A stretch of 64,000 nucleotides of DNA from Conus ventricosus (Eukaryota > Mollusca > Gastropoda > Neogastropoda > Conidae), in the NCBI GenBank assembly GCA_018398815.1, contig CM031596.1, positions 64,038,699 through 64,102,698 on the forward strand, in the 5' to 3' direction. The position numbers and the translations under genes were made by a program. Positions 11,636 to 21,818 of the stretch are shown here, piece by piece (position 1 is the stretch's first letter; each line of letters opens with the position of its first letter). The notes under the pieces are model-generated. The model made no database searches, was not told the origin of the DNA, and saw only the letters and a program-made list of their open reading frames with translations.

Positions 11636-11900
11636 TTAATTAAGTAACCTTTAAGTTTTTAATTAAGTTACCTCTAAGTGAGAGATTTTTAATTAAGTCA
11701 CCCCAAGTTCTTAACCCCAAGTCACTTCCAAGTTTTTAATTAAGTCACTCTAAATTCTTAATTAAGTCATCCTTAAGAACTTAATTAAGTTTTAATTAAG
11801 TTACTTCAAGTTCTTAATAAGTTCTTGATTAAGTTCTTGATCAAGTTCTTAATAAGTTCTTGATTAAGTCATCCTTTAAGTACACCCAAGTTCTTATTAA
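11636..11900. repeat. AATTAAGT-rich irregular tandem repeat
   Basis: About 15 irregular copies of 'ttaattaagt' or 'aagttcttaattaag' with varying spacers. It is AT-rich and partly palindromic (TTAATTAA). It lies just upstream of the first open frame of the element; any role is unknown. Confidence 0.75.
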
Positions 11901-12024
11901 GTTATCTTATAATTATCAAAAAATACAATCTATGTTTTTATCTTAAATAGTAGATGTCTAATATAGTACACACACGCCTCAAAAAACGCGTCATCGTTGA
12001 GGATGTCTTGCTCAGCGTTCTCTG

Positions 12025-12147
12025 CTAGATCTTAATGAAGGTCTTGCAACCGAAGCAACCACATTGATTACAATTCTGGTCTATGGAAATGTCTTTTATA
12101 GACTCCAGGTCTTTATTTATTGACACCATCATTTTATAATACGCCAT
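12025..12147 (-). CDS. Small cysteine-rich protein of 40 aa, unknown
   Basis: An uninterrupted 40-codon frame begins at an ATG (12147) and ends with TAG at 12025-12027. The N-terminal half is polar (MAYYKMM start). The C-terminal half carries four cysteines in the compact pattern C-x2-C-x-C-x2-C (CNQCGCFGC), suggestive of metal binding or a small disulfide knot. It lies alone on the minus strand at the edge of the coding part of the Polinton, downstream of the 12211-13140 gene and in the same orientation. I do not recognise a family. The frame is short enough to be chance; the clustered cysteines are the main support. Confidence 0.35.
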   Translation of the reverse strand: MAYYKMMVSINKDLESIKDISIDQNCNQCGCFGCKTFIKI

Positions 12148-12210
12148 GATCTATTTTTATTAAAAAAATTTAAAATTAAGTTCTTAAAATATTATGGCAT
12201 TATAAATGGA

Positions 12211-13140
12211 TCAAAATGATGCTTTGTTATTGGCGGTTTTGGCATGCTGGTGTCTTTTTTCTGTATTTAGTGGTTCAGATTTTTTTGGTTGCTTTCGTTT
12301 CTGTTGCCATTGGGTATATATTTTATAGCCGCAATAACTGCCCCCAACAGCTAGCAATGGCGCCAAAAATGGCAACAGTTTTAAGTTCAATATTCCATGA
12401 AGACTTTGGTGCTGTAGGGCTTGTATCACATGGAGTTTTTATGAGCTGGCATTGAATCAACTGTTCTGGCGCTGGCGGCGTTATGTTTTCATGATGCTGT
12501 AACATTAATTTTTTTTGTCTGTTCCACTCTGCTAATTTTTTTCCTGCTTTAACACGCCCAGGATGAGGATCCTTTTCACTGGTCCCCACCTGGTTTCAGT
12601 GTTTTCTGCTGATTTCTGGCTTGGTTACTTTCTCCACCTGATTCTGGTTCTGATGATTTTCTAGCCCGTTCATTTTGAAGGGAAATAAAATCTATATGAT
12701 TAAAAGTTATTAATCCATGATTAATGGCGATAACAATTGTTCCAAATCTGTAGTATAGATCACAGCCTAGAGACTCTAATGACTTTGTTTAAAACCGGAT
12801 CTGCGTTAAATCAACGTAAGATCTTGTTCAGAATCAATGGGGCAAATCTGACTGACTAGTTTAGTGTACAAACTAAGAACCGTTTGCCCCACACTTTTCA
12901 CCATTCTAGACCCCAGCTGCGCTTCATACCTGTTATGATACTTTAAAATGTCTTGCGGCGACATTTGTTGAATCTGTTCAATGCTGAATTCAGTTCCGAG
13001 GAACTGTTTTGTTTTCCCACATGCTGCCAAAGAATACAGCCTCTCCTTTTTGGCATAATAGCTTGATCATCAACTTGGTCATTCATAAGTTCAGGAAGGT
13101 TTAGGCCGCCTTGTAGCTGTAGTAGATCATCACTGTTCAT
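12211..13140 (-). pseudogene. Conserved Polinton protein of about 300 aa with C-terminal membrane segment, frameshifted
   Basis: Several minus-strand frames join end to end from an ATG at 13140 to a stop at 12211. N-terminal part: 12943-13140. Middle: 12806-13030, with a 'ILKYHNRYEAQLGSRM' motif and amphipathic helices. Then an open stretch in another frame around 12620-12790. Then 12323-12589, starting with a basic 'DPHPGRVKAGKKLAEWN' segment. Finally a hydrophobic segment around 12320-12380 (LLPFLAPLLAVGGSYCGY) and a basic tail. At least three indels are needed to connect them. The organisation (soluble helical part, basic linker, single membrane span) recalls a protein conserved in other Polintons, of unknown function. 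It is divergent to the 13178 gene, from which it is separated by 37 bases; this gap probably holds a bidirectional promoter. Confidence 0.55.
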
Positions 13141-13177
13141 GTTTTTTATTAAATTATAATTATTTTATTTTCTAAAA

Positions 13178-13408
13178 ATGAGCACTGAAAAAACTGTTGC
13201 TAACCTTGTATACCATTCTGCTGTTATTGGAGGCCTAAGTGTAGGATACTCAATGCTTGGTAAAAGCTTGTTAAGAATTAAACCAGCAGATCTTGGCAAA
13301 CTAGACTTTGAGGATTCAGCAAAGCTGATTGCTATCATTGCAGCTTCGGTTGCCACGAAAGATTTTCTAGTCAAGCAAGGAATAATTCCAGACAATATAA
13401 ATATGTAA
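13178..13408 (+). CDS. Small conserved Polinton membrane protein, 76 aa, intact
   Basis: An intact frame from ATG 13178 to TAA 13408. It has hydrophobic segments near residues 9-27 (VANLVYHSAVIGGLSVGYS) and 47-60 (LIAIIAASVATKDF), with a charged 'KPADLGKLDFEDSAKL' loop between them, so two membrane spans are likely. This architecture is typical of a small protein conserved among Polintons. Its function is unknown; a virion or membrane role is only a guess. It is one of the few uninterrupted genes of this copy. The next gene starts 23 bases downstream on the same strand, and the divergent minus-strand gene ends its ATG 37 bases upstream. Confidence 0.7.
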   Translation: MSTEKTVANLVYHSAVIGGLSVGYSMLGKSLLRIKPADLGKLDFEDSAKLIAIIAASVATKDFLVKQGIIPDNINM

Positions 13409-13431
13409 GAAAAAAAATACATTTATAAAAA

Positions 13432-13852
13432 ATGGCTTCACTCGCAATAATGATAGGCGGCGCTGTGGTGAATTGCGCTTGCTTTTAGCGGCAGTAATTT
13501 TGCATTTAGTAAACTGCGGGATGACAGCGAGAGAAAAAGACATAACAAAGCTATGGAGCAACTAGCAGCTGCACAAGACGCCTATGAAAGGCAGAGACTT
13601 GAGCAGTTAGATTTTATTAATGACACCCTGAAAGAACAGGGGCATGCAGCTTACACATTTAAAAATGTTGACCAAGCAATAAAAGAATATTATCTAGTAA
13701 CAGGCAAACCAGTCCAGACATTGCCCCCACCAAAATTCAGTGACTTTTATCAACCATCAGAAAAACAAAAGATGCAAGAAATCGGGTTTATTGTCGTTGG
13801 TATGACCGTCGTGTATTTTGTTGCACATAAATATTGGCTGAATAAAAAATGA
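13432..13852 (+). pseudogene. Conserved Polinton protein of about 140 aa with C-terminal membrane anchor, one frameshift
   Basis: The likely start is the ATG at 13432 (MASLAIMIGGAVVN), with a glycine/alanine-rich hydrophobic N-terminus. An indel near 13475-13485 moves the frame, and the remainder is open from 13553 to the TGA at 13850-13852. The body is helical and charged (EQLAAAQDAYERQRLEQLDF), followed by a 'FSDFYQPSEKQKMQEI' segment and a C-terminal membrane span (IGFIVVGMTVVYFVAHKYW). The stop overlaps the start of the integrase gene in an ATGA arrangement, suggesting coupled expression. The family is conserved in Polintons; its function is not known. Confidence 0.6.
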
Positions 13853-14799
13853 ACAAAATCTATTATTCGCCCAAAGGATATTGGAAGGGTATCGCAGCAA
13901 TACAAAAGCTAAGCCAAGCGGCAGGAGTCAGTGAACAAACAGCAAAGGAATGGTTATCTAAACAAGCAATCTGGCAAATTTATTTACCTGCCCCTAGACG
14001 AATACAGAGACCGCACTTTGTGAACACAACTCCAAACGACACCCATCAAATGGATCTTCTATATTTACCCTCCGATAGGATTAGACGAAAAAGATTTAAG
14101 TACGCACTCACAGTCATTGACATAGCTTCAAGATACAAAGATGCGGAACCATTAACACAAAAGAGTGCCTCTGCTGTTGCTGTTGCCATACAACTGATAT
14201 ATCAACGAGGCCCTTTTAACTTATCCTCGCATGATTCAAGTCGATGATGGAAAGAATTTAAAGGTCAAGTGAATCAATTATTGTTAAAACACAGAGTTAC
14301 TATTAGAAGAGGCATTCCGGAGTTCACAGATCACAGGCTTTAGTTGAAAACTTTAACAAACAGTTAGCCGAAAGACTTTTCTCCTACCAGTATCACAGAG
14401 AGCTGATTGACAATTCTCGCAACACAGAATGGGTTAGAAGACTGCCCTCAGTTTTTGCGCGCAATGAATAATGAAGAATTTAAAGGGTTAAAACCAGTAC
14501 AAGCAATCAAAAGAAAAACAATAAATGTTGCTGAAGGAGAGTCTTCATCCGGCAAACTATTACCATTTGGATTGAAAGTAAGGTACCTTTATTTACCGGG
14601 GGAAGCAGAAGGGGACACTCGCATCAGGGCAACCGATCCGGTTTGGAGTGTTGATCCATATGAAATAAAAAGAATTGTAAAGATGAATCCGCCCGTGTAT
14701 TATTTACGAGAAACTGACACAACAAAACAACCAGCTCCTCAAAGATCTTTTGTGAAGGAAGAACTGCAGATAATCCCGCCAGACACAGTTCCGCTTTAA
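13849..14799 (+). pseudogene. Polinton integrase (retroviral-type, rve core), frameshifted
   Basis: The frame opens with a ~50-residue helical region (LSQAAGVSEQTAKEWLSKQ) and the first catalytic aspartate in 'HQMDLLYLP', the second acidic region in 'VIDIASRYKDAEPL', then breaks near 14210. The 'VDD' segment with the following catalytic glutamate context is visible across a second indel at about 14250-14275, and a further break occurs near 14325. From 14407 to 14799 the frame is open again with a C-terminal region ending 'IIPPDTVPL', where chromodomain-like folds are common in this family. At least three indels disrupt an otherwise recognisable DDE integrase of about 315 residues. It would join the element ends to target DNA. 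The start overlaps the previous gene by four bases. Confidence 0.85.
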
Positions 14800-14829
14800 T
14801 TAATTTACGTAAATATATTTGAGTTTAAA

Positions 14830-15159
14830 ATGGAAGCTCAGAAGGAAGTCGAAACAAGAATGGTAAAGGAAGAGACCTTGAAAATGATACGGGAATCATT
14901 TCATGCGTGTAATGCTATTAAGGAAACATTTTCGAGGATTAATCAATGCATGCTAAATCATCCAGATCACCTACAACTCAAACCCCCAAATTGGGAAAAA
15001 GAATATCTTGAAATAATAAAAAAAATTCGAACTTGTCAAGCAAACATGAGAAAAGATTTAAATGAATTGGATGAAGCTATGATTGATCTTATAATAAAAG
15101 TTGATGAAAAATATAAACCCCCCTGTTTATGCGGTTCTCCAGTGCCCAATTGCATATGA
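14830..15159 (+). CDS. 109-aa helical protein with C-terminal cysteine motif, unknown, intact
   Basis: Intact from ATG 14830 to TGA 15159. It is rich in Lys, Glu and Ile with long predicted helices (MRKDLNELDEAMIDLIIKV) and a short C-terminal tail containing C-x-C and a last cysteine (CLCGSPVPNCI). Two further cysteines lie in the middle (HACNAI and INQCML). I recognise no domain. It follows the integrase by 30 bases on the same strand. Its last 33 bases overlap, tail to tail, the end of the DNA polymerase gene on the other strand. It stays open while its neighbours are broken, so it is either short enough to have escaped or newly arisen. Confidence 0.6.
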   Translation: MEAQKEVETRMVKEETLKMIRESFHACNAIKETFSRINQCMLNHPDHLQLKPPNWEKEYLEIIKKIRTCQANMRKDLNELDEAMIDLIIKVDEKYKPPCLCGSPVPNCI

Positions 15160-18100
15160 AAACTCTGGATTAACAAACACCCGTTTTGTGTTTGTTCTAT
15201 CTAATGACTTCTTTGTTACAACCGTTGTGTTGATCTCATGTAGATTAGATCGTAGTTTTACGTTGTCATGATGAAAAGTCTTATTGCCAAACAATGCTTC
15301 TTTGTAGTTGTCATGCGATATGTTTGACTGCACAACACTGCGAGATATTCCTTTTGCTTTCTTAATGATTTTCTCCTGGCTCGAAATACTGTACATTTTT
15401 GACCTTAACCCCACATACTCCTTGATCACCTTTCCAGATAATTCATCCTTCATCTTCCTAAAACCTTCTTATTTAGTAATTGAATGCAAAGGCGAATCTT
15501 TAGGGTAATCAGATGTATCATACCATCCCGCATGACCTTTAGCTACTTCGGTTTCCATGTCTTTATAGATGTCGTCAGTAGGGATATCTATAACAAAACT
15601 GTCTGTATCTGTGTAAAGTACTCTGGACTCAGGATACGAGGGCTTAAAGTAGTCATAAAGAAACTCTAACATCAAAAGCTTTGATAATTCTAAAACAGTA
15701 AACCCAATAAATACAGGTTTGTCTAATTTGACTTTCTTTGTTTTCATCATTATGCCAAAAAGCTGATCATGAAATCTTCCTAAAGTCCTGATAATTAGGT
15801 TTTGAAGTTAGCTTAATTGCTTCGTTCTCTCTGGTGACCAATCTGACATCTTTGCGTTTGTGGGGATTCTCCATAGTCTTTCCAAAACAGCTGTTGTTCA
15901 TCAACTTGAAAAAGTCTTTTTCTGAAGCATCTGTGGATTTGGTTCTGAGATCAGTGTTCTTCATGATGTATGGTTTCATGAACTGTTTCTTGATCAAAAG
16001 CAATTATTACGATGAACAGCTGTTAACTTCAAACCATGTCTTAAATAAAATTGTAGAAGTCTGTAATGACAGACATAATTTTTTTTGCCTCGAAGATTAG
16101 GCACAAGTTTAGGTGGTTCTCTTGGATCCATCTTTAGACTTTCTGCTGCTAATGGATAGTCATTATGCAGGTCATGGAGTTCATGAGGATATTCTAAGTC
16201 AACTTCTAGAATATAGCCCTGATGTCGATCAGGCGTTAAACTGCCCAACCACTTTAATGCTTTTTGAATATTTTTCGTACCTGTGTACATTTTTAAAGTT
16301 GTGTAATGGAAGTGATTGCGCCATTGCCCAACCATACAGATTGTTTGCATCTAAATACATGAGATAGTTAGACCTTTTACTTGGATCATAGTCGTCCAGG
16401 TATTTGTTGTTTGCTTTACAGTAATGATGCGACGCCATACTAATTCCTCCACGCAATCCGTTTTCATCATCTGAATCATTGGTAAATCCGACAATAAATC
16501 AATCTGTACTCCAGTAAACTTTAAGAAAGCATCCCAACTCATCCCGGGCGCAGAAATGTAATGCGCGGGATCCAGGCTATAATGTTTTATGCAGGTCTTT
16601 CATAATTTTCAAAGACGTCCGCCAACAAACATACATCAGCCATTAAATAGGAGTCATGATAGTCTCCCATCGTTTTACAATCTAACTTCTGCCACGCATC
16701 TTGAGCATGTTGGTAATCGGAGTCGCTGATGTCCTTTCCTCTAAGACTAGAGAAGAACGCGCCTTTAGGCGGAAGTGTATCTTCATCAAACCTTTCCCAA
16801 CTGTTCATGTACTCATAAGGATAAACGCCCTTTCTAACGAGAGTCGGGTCAAAATATTCTTCCGTTATTGGGGCAGGACTTTAAGGACATAGCCAGCGCC
16901 CCTAATGATCCCATCATGTGCTGCATAGAGTCATAAAAAGACATGTTATTTAAAGTGAAACACATGTACTTTTCTGATGACTGTGCAATGCATGACACCC
17001 TGAAGGCATCGCCCCACTGCTTTCATTATAAGATGAGAGTCGTAACCTCGCAAGTTATGAAGAAAGATGGGCAGCTTCCATGTCTTTGGTTCAAACTTTA
17101 GTTGAAGATTGCATTTACTATGTGCTGCTCCTCTGAACTTTCCACTAATGTGATCATGGTCTCTTACTTTTGGATTGGCTTCGTCTGATGAAGGCCTAAA
17201 CCACAAATCCAACAGTGAGTGGCTGAGTCATACTGCTGTTGATCTTCAGGCGTCATTATGATTTCAGATAAATTCAGATTATTAGAACAGTCATTGCGCA
17301 CTTGCTGCATGCGCTGTAAAAATCTTCTAGCCGCATCTAGTCCTCTGTATAATTCTGGCGTTGAATGAGCGCCATCCGACCTGACAACAATGAAAGCAAA
17401 TGAACAAATCTGATGATTACTCATTAAGACGTTTTTCGAAGTTTTGTGGCGCTGGCCCTTCATAAGGAACAATGAGTGATTCGAAGTCTGCGTAAACAAC
17501 ATAGGAGAATTTTGCATCCGTTTCCAGTTCTTAAAACTAACTTTACTGCCTTCTGGGGGTGTAATTAGTTCTGTATTACAGTCAACTGGGCCAATACAAT
17601 GTTTCTTATGTTCGCTTGCGGCTTGAACAGATGGCATTCTTGTTAAACATTTTCTGCAGAATTCTTGTTTATTTTTATGCTTTGAAGTATGCCGCAATAA
17701 TCTACTCATTGTTCGTATCAATGTGTAATGCGGTAGCCCCCGCTGGTGAAAACATCAGTAGTAAGTCAACATGATTTTTGTCTGGTTCGCCAATCGTTGG
17801 ACTGTTCTTGGACACTTTAATCGGCTGTAGATTTGTTTCCTCATCCCATGTGTAGACATTAACAGTTATGGGTTTGTTTTGTTCTTCAAACTGATCAATT
17901 TGGTCTATACCAACAGGAAAGGACACCCCACTAAAGTTAAGATCATTGATGTAAGGCTGATAGTTAGACACTCTCTCTGCGTTTTTGCGGGCGTAATGCA
18001 GCCTTGCAAGAACACACCACATAAAACATTTGTTGTCTGTATTCTTTATGTTTAGAACTGCTTTTTTTGCGACTAATGCTGGAGGTAGTGGAATGTAAGC

Positions 18101-18517
18101 CTTGCCTACAATCGGCGCATACTTAGACTGTTTTAATCTAATCTCTAGGACTTCGCCCTCTGACCAACCAGAGCCTCTCATTTTGGCTTCTTCAGCGGCA
18201 GCGTCAAACTGTGTAAGCAGTTCGTCTGCCCAACCGGGTGTTAAGTCATTAGAGGAAAGAATAGTCTGCTGTTTAGTTGAGACCCAGACTTCTAGGCTTT
18301 CTTCATTTATTGTTACATAGTCGATTAAAACAGCTAACATTACTTTAACTGGCGGGTCTATTGTTAGTTTGCCTGGAACTTGAGAAATTGCATGAGCAAC
18401 ACTTGCCTGTACGTTTGTCGGGTCAATGACTTCTAAATCAATATCATTCAGTGCTCTTGATAAATTTTCTTGCATTCCTTCAAAAAATTCGTCTTGTCCT
18501 TCATATATCTTAGCCAT
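15127..18517 (-). pseudogene. Protein-primed family B DNA polymerase (pPolB), frameshifted
   Basis: About 3.4 kb of collinear minus-strand frames with all expected parts. The N-terminal region (17702-18517, open, 271 codons) has the 'KCFMWCVLARLHYARKN' block typical of Polinton polymerases. Next come a CxxC-type finger (FCRKCL, about 17640) and exonuclease regions: the Exo I acidic motif in a shifted frame near 17490, an HNH-like 'VRDHDHISGKFRGAAH' block (about 17130), Exo II 'LHNLRGYDSHLIM' (about 17050) and Exo III near 16650 (DYHDSYLMADVCLLADV). Polymerase motifs follow: A (YLDANNLYGWAM, 16350), B (KLMNNSCFGKTMEN, 15880) and C (YTDTDS, 15605). The frame ends at TGA 15127. About eight or nine indels break it, with few in-frame stop substitutions. 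The enzyme copies the element by protein priming. It is the last gene of the minus-strand run after the capsid and membrane protein genes. Confidence 0.92.
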
Positions 18518-18568
18518 GTTGAGTCTCTTTTCTAACTCAAAATATTTATTTAAATTAAAAAAAAATAC

Positions 18569-19293
18569 TTAATCAGAATCAATATCGACGGTCTTTTTGT
18601 GCTTGGACTCATAAACTAAAGTATAAACACCCTTCGGTGTTGTTACTGTGAGCTGTTTAGAACAGAGTTTAATGTCTCGTTTACTTTTTTTAAGCATTCC
18701 TTTTTTTATCTGCTCGGCGTCTGGCTGTTGAGAAAAACTTGTCCTCGCCTTTCTTTGAAGATCAAACTTTTGTCTTTTGTAGTCATCAAAATCGACCTGT
18801 AAACGATTAAATTCTTCATCCGTGATGTTTGAGTCAACAAGCGCTTTATTTATTGTCAGTTTAAACGAACTAAGTTTAGCCGTTATTAGTTGAACCATAG
18901 CAGTGTGCTTTTGGAGTTTAGTTTTAATTTTTTGCCAGCAGCACCTACGGCTAATGAACACAGGCCGAGAGCTAAAGACAAACCGCCTAGAGGTAAAGCT
19001 GCGGGTGCGCCTATGCCCGTTGCTAAAAGACCAACACTCGTTCCTGCTGATAGAGCGCTTATAGTCGATGCTCCAGTATTAACATATGTAACAGCATTAA
19101 AGGCAGCAGAATACCTTCGTTTGGTTTTGCTGTATTTTGAAAGGTCCTGCTCTAGTTTTTGTTGCATTTGTGTAATGTTTGTTAATCTAAAGGTTTTTAC
19201 TTCAGGGGTTTCTACAACAGCAGAATTGCCTGCTATCCCTTCTTTTGGCGGCTCTGGCGCTGTAGGCACATTTGGATAAACCTGAACAGACAT
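18569..19293 (-). pseudogene. Conserved Polinton membrane protein of about 240 aa, frameshifted
   Basis: It starts at the ATG 19293 (MSVQVYPNVPTAPEPP), inside the 194-codon open frame that ends at 18886. A proline-rich N-terminus is followed by a helical segment (ITQMQQKLEQDLSKYSKT) and a long Gly/Ala/Leu hydrophobic region (about 18960-19080) that could form two membrane spans. An indel near 18925 shifts the frame; the charged C-terminal half continues in 18569-18900 and ends in 'KKTVDIDSD'. It lies between the capsid gene and the polymerase gene on the same strand, with a 51-base gap to the polymerase start. An indel at the capsid end currently makes the capsid frame run into this gene without a stop. 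Function is unknown; conservation in Polintons suggests a structural or membrane role. Confidence 0.6.
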
Positions 19294-19318
19294 GCTTTTT
19301 ATAAAATGAAAAAATAAT

Positions 19319-20578
19319 TTAGTATATACCTCTTGTAATCTGCTACCTCCAATATTCAGCTGCGCATCATATAATAAAAACAAATGTACATTAAGCGGTT
19401 TATCGGCTTCTTCTTCTTTATCAATTTGAATGTTTATTACGTCACTCACTCTTCTCCCGCTTCCATACAACCATTATCCTCTGTTGACCTTAGGTCAATC
19501 CAAAACCGTATTTTGTTGTTAAATATCATCAAGCCTAACATTGTGAAGATGTAAATCTTTAGACACTAAGCCTGCTGTTGGATTTCTACCCCTCCCACCC
19601 CCAAACAATTTTCTTATTTCGTCAAAATGATGATAAGGTCTAAGCCCGCTAGCATAGATTTGGTTAGGACTGCCGTCAATTGTACAGTGTACTTTCGTTA
19701 TTTTTGGATTAAAAAACTTTTCACTTGCTCTTTTGAACGGTTCTTCATCTTCACACAGCAATAAAATACCTTTAAGCGATATTGATAAGACGCTAAAACT
19801 AAAATTCCAATAGTGTCTGCCCTGCTTCTGGGATATGTTGCATGATGAATCACTCTTTCGTAATATATTGCTAATTGTGACTTATATTGATCCCCAATCA
19901 GCTTTGCTAAATCAGGGTTGCTAACAACGTCAAACTCTAACGAGATGTCAGAAATGCTGTACTTTGCTTCGGTGTCTGTTGATTTAATAACACGTTTGTA
20001 TTCATTAAAGGTTAGTTCATATGACAATCTGTCTTTTAATGCTCCTTGAAAGTATGGGGCATGCGCTTTTAACAACTCAAAATCTAAGGGTATGGAAAAG
20101 CGATTTCCATACGCAAAATTTACGGCTACATACTTTTTGCCGTCTTTAATATCTGCGGCACCTATTCTATGTTTTAGCGCTTCTTCATTTTCGATTCCTT
20201 GAAACGCAAGATCAGCCCTTTCATTCCCGGTTAGCCATAGATCAAATAGGTTAAAAATATGTCTGCATTGTGTAAAGAAAATATTTCTTGCCCCTCAAGT
20301 TTTATAGAAATTTTCTTAACGATTGCCCCGCCCCAGATTCTGCACAACTGTCCTGTTTGGGTCTGTTGTTGAAGCGAGCGCTATTTTAAAAGTAAGTCGC
20401 GCAGAGCCTGGCACAATCAAATCATCCGCTCCTAGGTCTGGAAATTTGACAGTAAGAATTTGATCTGCATCAATAGTAGATGGATTATTTGGAACAGTAA
20501 TATTCCGTTTATTTCCTTTCACGCAAGGGGTTCTTTCAGCTTTCTATACGGGTTAAGAATCGAGCCATGTGATGTCAT
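19319..20578 (-). pseudogene. Major capsid protein (double jelly-roll), frameshifted
   Basis: The start is placed at ATG 20578 (MTSHGSILNPYRKL), because the continuing frame 20316-20522 shows the typical N-terminal jelly-roll segment with 'NRTVVQNLGR' and 'VPGSARLTFKI'. Further pieces are at 19698-20075 (SISDISLEFDVVSNPDL), 19519-19761 (NPKITKVHCTIDGSPNQIY) and a C-terminal strand at 19320-19470 (LNVHLFLLYDAQLNIGG). A part around 20080-20315 is open in another frame. At least five indels separate the pieces; the total length fits about 415 residues. In this family the protein forms the icosahedral shell; I assign it by motif recall, not by search. A final indel removes the expected stop, so the frame currently reads into the next gene. 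Confidence 0.8.
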
Positions 20579-20616
20579 TTTTTTATAAACAAAATAAAAA
20601 GTTAATTATTTAAAAC

Positions 20617-21808
20617 ATGGCAAGAATTGAAGATGCAGAAGATTATGATGTTTTTGATCCTGGAGACGACATGATGGAAATGATCCCTTTGACACGGCAT
20701 CGCTCAGCGCTCTCAATGCGGCGTGAATTAACAGAAATGCGGTCGGAGCATTTTCAAAAGTTTAGGTCAAGAACCTCCCGAATTTATAGACCCAAATGAT
20801 TTTGAATTAGAAGATGGACATTTGTTTGTAAGGGGCGATCAAGGAGAATCTGTTCGGCTTACAACTAAACCAGACCCATCAAAGTTTTTAGCCAAGAGTA
20901 CAATTATGCAAAGACTCAGTGTGAAAGATCAAAATCGCCTTGGTCTTGTTAGACCAAAATTAGGGGCGGAGGCAGTTTCTAAACTTCAAAACACACTACA
21001 AGAACTCCCAACAGCTACCAAATACAAAACATGGAACTTAAAGAATTAAATCAATCAGCAGATGAAATATAAATGCAATAGAAGCAGAAACCAGTTTTTC
21101 AGAAGAAACAGCGTTAAAGACTATACACGACTCACCGCTACCCATGCGAGAAATAGCGGCCCTTGACATGCTTTGAGAAGGATCAGAGGCGAATTAACAA
21201 ACAATTTAGCAAAACTAGGTGAACTAGATGAGCATATAAAAAGAGAAAAAGAAAAACTCGTTGAGGCTGATGACGCCAACTTAGGACCTGGTGTTAAAGA
21301 AAGAATAGCCCAAAGACTAAAAGATCTTGAACAAGAAAGATCGGCAAGACTAGAAGTGCTAACTACTAACCGAGACCAATACGAACTCAAGTGAATAGAA
21401 TAAGAGAAACTATCCAAAGAATTTTATATGAAGACACAACACTAGCAGAACGAATACGAACACTGTTTAGAGAGCAAGGAGTCACATTAGTAACGTTATA
21501 ACAGCCTTAGGATTTGCAATAAGTACACTGGTGATGGCTATTACAGGTGGCGGTGGCCAAAGTTCAGTACCTCCACCGCCATCGCCACCGCCTGATAAAT
21601 CATGGGTAAAAAAACAGCTTGATCATCTTGCGAATTTATTAAAAAAATTAGCCAGTAAAGCTATAGATTCTTTACCAGGAATATTGGGGAGTATTGTCAG
21701 CTGGCTTTGTCTACTGCAAGCAAAGTAGTTGGCTTTATGGCCGAGCACTTATGGACATTAGTTCTCGTAATAGTTGGGTTACTATTTAGTAAGATAAAGA
21801 CCAAGTAA
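20617..21808 (+). pseudogene. Conserved Polinton coiled-coil/membrane protein of about 395 aa, frameshifted
   Basis: The start at ATG 20617 (MARIEDAEDYDVFDPGDD) opens an acidic N-terminus. Pieces 20617-20799 and 20822-21049 are joined by an indel near 20765. A helical, highly charged part (21173-21394, LGELDEHIKREKEKLVEADD) is followed by a proline-rich linker (SSVPPPPSPPPDKSW) and two hydrophobic segments near 21670-21790, and ends at TAA 21808. About five indels are needed. It has the look of a coiled-coil protein anchored in a membrane and is a recurrent component of Polinton genomes, but no biochemical role is established. It is divergent from the capsid gene, whose start lies 38 bases away; the gap probably holds back-to-back promoters. 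Confidence 0.6.
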
Positions 21809-21818
21809 TCCTATGCAG

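Larger units (their letters stand above)
9859..12024. other. Left non-coding arm of the Polinton
   Basis: No gene of the element is recognisable over about 2.1 kb. It holds a GT/CG-rich simple tract (10868-11030), a second GT tract (11356-11380), a segment 'ttctttgatttaacgtcttt' that looks like a dispersed repeat, and a TTAATTAAG-rich tract (11636-11900). The local GC rise at 10430-11330 differs from the AT-rich coding part, suggesting inserted host sequence. Confidence 0.5.

Noticed and set aside
18102..18320. Plus-strand frame opposite the polymerase N-terminus
   Set aside because: Shadow of the polymerase gene.
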